45,483 bases of DNA from Fidelibacterota bacterium. GTDB lineage: Bacteria; Fidelibacterota; UBA8477; JABMPR01. Both the position numbers and the translations under genes were made by a program. Positions 43,801 through 45,483 of this stretch are shown here, in pieces (within the stretch, counting starts at the first letter, position 1; every line of letters begins with the position of its first letter). The notes beneath the pieces were generated by a model. The model worked only from the letters and a program-made list of their open reading frames with translations. It was not told where the DNA came from and searched no databases. The DNA is taken from NCBI GenBank assembly GCA_016844955.1, contig JAERTH010000105.1, positions 1 to 45,483 of the forward strand, written 5' to 3'.

Positions 43801-44010
43801 TTCGACTTTAATGATGATGCCCTCCTCTACTTCACGCGCAGAGGCGCCGGGGTAGGGAATGTTAACCTGGACGCCCTGAAGATCCATTTTGGGCATGACA
43901 CGCACGTTCAGGGTTGCCAGCGATACTGCACCCGCCAGCAGGATGACGATCATAATCCAGTTGGTGATCTTGGAGTGCTTGGTAAAGAATGCGATGTAGT
44001 TCTTCAACAT
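40897..44010 (-). CDS. RND-family efflux pump inner-membrane subunit (AcrB/HAE1-like)
   Basis: 1037 residues, the normal RND length. First membrane helix ITNWIMIVILLAGAVSLATL, then the porter-domain start VQVNIPYPGASAREVEEGII. Helix 4 carries the proton-relay pair in LGILVDDGIVIGEAIF (D-D at about residues 395-396). The second half repeats the fold (SFLSFLGIIALGGIIVNDSV and LQRFRPIIMTTLTTAAGLAP). It uses the proton gradient to expel hydrophobic compounds through a tripartite complex. Its membrane-fusion partner is encoded 24 bases upstream in the same operon. An outer-membrane TolC-type gene is not in the window and may lie just beyond its right end. The substrate cannot be read. Confidence 0.93.
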   Translation of the reverse strand: MLKNYIAFFTKHSKITNWIMIVILLAGAVSLATLNVRVMPKMDLQGVQVNIPYPGASAREVEEGIIIKVEESLRGLEGLGRIYSGSQDGYGWVYVEILPSVEMINAIDRIRNAVNSIATYPVDAEKPVIYQDTMWQRVAMITVYGDTDLLTLKHVSDEFRDELTKTGAVSLIRSFGTPHREIVVEVSPTNLERYGLTIGEIGTAIRAANLNISSGSILTNRERIQIRSYEKKYQAESLESIPIISSIDGNQVFLSEIADIHEQWPENWFYEERDGKRTIDLHVMYSNDEDVLDIARIIDEKIVETEAKYGGLVHIDQFIRDTDELEERILTLVQNGLLGLVMVLLILSFFLNLRLAFWVALGIPISFMGTFFIQWLMGITINEMSLFGLILVLGILVDDGIVIGEAIFSQREREGRLGIDAAIYGTLEVIKPVTISILTTMVAFMPFFALYGDLRNYTWQIAFGIVVALGFSLIEASMILPTHLAHSKALTKPMGEGISSPARRKLEARINHFIKNIYGPFLQFIMQYRWSVVSATVAGILVMAGAFAGTHIKAQFFPDIEAPYAQVRIELPLGINTSIAEEIRDEAIQRATTFGATKAQPEDGYDNAIISHVSWLNGNTMSIFMKLIPAAERDYTVKSFSDELTTALGDFPEAENVQVGSFSFGGTPISVRFLSMNLDELMKAKELLKDELRKIDGVKDIRDNTPMGTNEFVITLKPKGKALGLTLYDVSSQLRRGFYGQEVMRLQRGRDEVKIWARFPESERQSVSQMENLKIRTPQGSFVPFKEIAEYHMQRSIQRIRHEDGYRSVAVHANMDYTKNDLAAVQEELNKVIIPKVLSQVDGVTKAFGGQSEFVKKSTESIQFTLILALVGMFTILMFLMKSYAQAFLVIGLIPLGTVGAVAGHALLGLPVSFLSFLGIIALGGIIVNDSVVLIDRYNNLKKIAGQSPADAIYAAGLQRFRPIIMTTLTTAAGLAPLIFQKSEGGQFLVPMAVSVAFGVVFGTFLTLLMLPAVLLIIDVDLPSMRAKTVKWFKGES

Positions 44011-44034
44011 GGGAATGACTCAATTCTGTATGGG

Positions 44035-45240
44035 TTAGTATGTGGAGCTATCAGCGAATCCCGTAAGAGCGTCTGGATCCTCCGACTCGAAAGGAGCGAT
44101 ACGCATACCCACAATAGGATTCTGGATCATCGTGGTGACTATCTGCATACCTGAATATAATTCACCGGGAGCAATCAAGACCGAATCACCCTCAGTTGCA
44201 ACCACTTCAACAGAGTGGCGCGCCAGCAATGAATCTTCAAAAGTAAACAGGAAGGATCCAGGAGCGATCACATCACGTGGTAGCATGGCAACATTTCGCA
44301 TGGCTGTTCCCTGGATGTACACATCCATGTAATTTCCCGGGAGGAAGGCTGGGTCGAGCTCTGAGTTCTGTAGTTCCACATGAATGGTAACTGTCTGACT
44401 ATGCTTATCAATGTGAGCATTCTGTCGATTCAGGACACCAGTGAGATATTTGCTGTGATCCTCTGTAGGGTAGACACGCGCAGTCGGTGTGGTGTCGTTG
44501 GGCAGCAGGTCCAGCTCTGACAAAGCCAGGGGGACTGCAATCTCTAATTGATACGGATCTATGATGGACACAGCAACTTGTCCGGGGGATATCCAGGCAC
44601 CTGCCAGGGCACCATCATTCAAAAGATAGCCATTAAAGGGCGCACGAATAGTGTGTCGGTCCAGTGTGATTTCTGCATTCTTCACTGTGGCGTGCATGTT
44701 GAAGATATTGTGCATGGATACACGGATACGCTCCTGGGGATCCGTAACTTCTGGAAGTTCCGGTGTGGTATTCATATCTAACCGTTCCAGATAGCGATTC
44801 CATTTTTCATAAGTCGCAGTATTGGCATTTCCCTTTAGCTCAGGGATGAGAGAAACGATGGCATTGATCAGGCCGGAACGAGCCTGGCGAGTGCGATTAG
44901 TGGCTTCACGACTGTCAACTCTCAGTAGAACCTCATTTTTGCTAACAGCCAGTCCACTTTTCAAATTGTTTTTGGAATAGACGACCTCACCCCCGACCAG
45001 GCTCACCAGATTCACAGTCTGTTGACTCTGGATGGTTCCGTTTCCATGTATCTGCAGTGTGTGATCACCATACTCCAGGGTTGTCAGGTCCACCTTCCTG
45101 ACCCGTTGGGTCACATCTTTCTTTTTAGCCTCTTCCTTTGTAGCGGCCAGGATGGCCATAGCAGCGATACCCACAGCCAGAATGGAAAAAGCAGTGGCGA
45201 TTCGTTTCCAGCGTTTACTGTTTTTTGGTGTCGTATTCAT
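44035..45240 (-). CDS. RND efflux membrane-fusion (periplasmic adaptor) subunit
   Basis: 401 residues. N-terminal anchor IATAFSILAVGIAAMAIL, then the lipoyl/barrel-sandwich halves (IQSQQTVNLVSLVGGEVVYS near 70-90 and DRHTIRAPFNGYLLNDGALA near 195-215) with a helical hairpin between them (about 105-190). The beta-barrel domain follows (VAVSIIDPYQLEIAVPLALS) and a membrane-proximal end. The hairpin is short. It links the RND pump to an outer-membrane channel. It precedes and is cotranscribed with the pump gene. Confidence 0.9.
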   Translation of the reverse strand: MNTTPKNSKRWKRIATAFSILAVGIAAMAILAATKEEAKKKDVTQRVRKVDLTTLEYGDHTLQIHGNGTIQSQQTVNLVSLVGGEVVYSKNNLKSGLAVSKNEVLLRVDSREATNRTRQARSGLINAIVSLIPELKGNANTATYEKWNRYLERLDMNTTPELPEVTDPQERIRVSMHNIFNMHATVKNAEITLDRHTIRAPFNGYLLNDGALAGAWISPGQVAVSIIDPYQLEIAVPLALSELDLLPNDTTPTARVYPTEDHSKYLTGVLNRQNAHIDKHSQTVTIHVELQNSELDPAFLPGNYMDVYIQGTAMRNVAMLPRDVIAPGSFLFTFEDSLLARHSVEVVATEGDSVLIAPGELYSGMQIVTTMIQNPIVGMRIAPFESEDPDALTGFADSSTY

Positions 45241-45483
45241 TTTGACAATCCTATCATATTTTTTGCCTCAAAATTCTGCTGCCACAAGGATGATCGGTTG
45301 TTCAAGCTTGAAGGGCCGTGGTCAATTCAGCCACGACAAAAGCAGATGTCATGCTGTCAGATGTGTCAAGGTATGTGCCAATGACATTGACCATGAGTGT
45401 ATCTCATTGTGTTTTATGTAAATAAACATGTAGTCGCCACGTCCCGTGCATTAAAAGGAAGTGATTTATGATCAGATATATAT
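45241..45483. other. Upstream region of the RND operon, no gene assigned
   Basis: The minus strand contains a 30-codon frame ending at 45302-45304 (MVNVIGTYLDTSDSMTSAFV then VAELTTALQA). It could be the tail of an upstream gene broken by a frameshift or simply chance. TTTATTTACATAAAACAC at about 45408-45425 (minus strand) is A/T-rich and could be promoter or operator. The window ends before this can be settled. Confidence 0.3.

Noticed and set aside
45302..45393. 30-codon minus-strand frame upstream of the membrane-fusion gene
   Set aside because: Too short to support as a gene. It may be a fragment of an upstream gene but could be chance.

Overview
The window looks like a chromosomal segment of an uncultured bacterium of the Fibrobacterota-Chlorobiota-Bacteroidota (FCB) assemblage. 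Marinimicrobia/SAR406, Calditrichota or KSB1-like lineages are the best fits. The reasons are a C-terminal type IX secretion (T9SS) sorting domain on a secreted alginate lyase, a gingipain-type (C25) peptidase that ends in a dockerin, lipoproteins with BACON/Ig-like repeats, and many short dispersed repeats between genes. Placement is by protein style only. I see no rRNA or phylogenetic marker. There is one tRNA, no CRISPR array, and no transposase or integrase gene.

Layout. (1) 1-6716, plus strand: the 3' end of an unknown gene, a single-chain homoaconitase resembling fungal Lys4, a CDF metal exporter, a HAD phosphatase and an isocitrate/homoisocitrate-type dehydrogenase. Three small cargo genes lie between them (one GxxExxY and two four-helix-bundle/S23 genes), two of them bounded by clear inverted repeats. 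(2) 7030-13218, plus strand: an XRE-cupin regulator followed by a tight five-gene operon. It encodes a KamA-like radical-SAM 2,3-aminomutase, both subunits of a 3-oxoadipate-type CoA-transferase, a class III aminotransferase and a 3-oxoadipyl-CoA-type thiolase. (3) 13485-15036: tRNA-Lys(CUU), then a HEPN/MNT toxin-antitoxin pair, then a second copy of the tRNA 3' end with CCA and a strong terminator. This looks like a 1.4-kb insertion at a tRNA gene. (4) 15456-24267: a vitamin-K-dependent gamma-carboxylase-like membrane protein, a degenerate FGE-like remnant, a SatD-like protein, two secreted amidohydrolase-family proteins (minus strand), a nitroreductase-like protein and a MazG-like pyrophosphatase. 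(5) 24268-34705: a duplicated repeat tract, the 1494-aa C25 peptidase, the PL6 alginate lyase, a diheme cytochrome c next to a Fur-box-like palindrome, and an AlkA-like DNA glycosylase. (6) 34706-45483: repeats, then a minus-strand block of two paralogous 657-aa surface lipoproteins, a third lipoprotein, an RND pump and its membrane-fusion protein.

The most interesting system is the 7.0-13.2 kb operon. Read in order, it predicts alpha-amino acid to beta-amino acid (aminomutase), to beta-keto acid (aminotransferase), to beta-ketoacyl-CoA (CoA-transferase), to acetyl-CoA plus a shortened acyl-CoA (thiolase). The CoA-transferase and thiolase closely resemble PcaI/PcaJ and PcaF/PaaJ. The aminomutase lacks both aspartates that bind the lysine side chain in KamA. 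The best guess for the substrate is therefore an acidic C6 amino acid, 2-aminoadipate, which would pass through 3-aminoadipate and 3-oxoadipate to succinyl-CoA and acetyl-CoA. I know of no described pathway of this form. The homoaconitase and (homo)isocitrate dehydrogenase just upstream belong to the 2-aminoadipate route of lysine metabolism, which fits but does not prove the idea.

All family assignments come from reading motifs and from remembered family sequences. No database search was possible.
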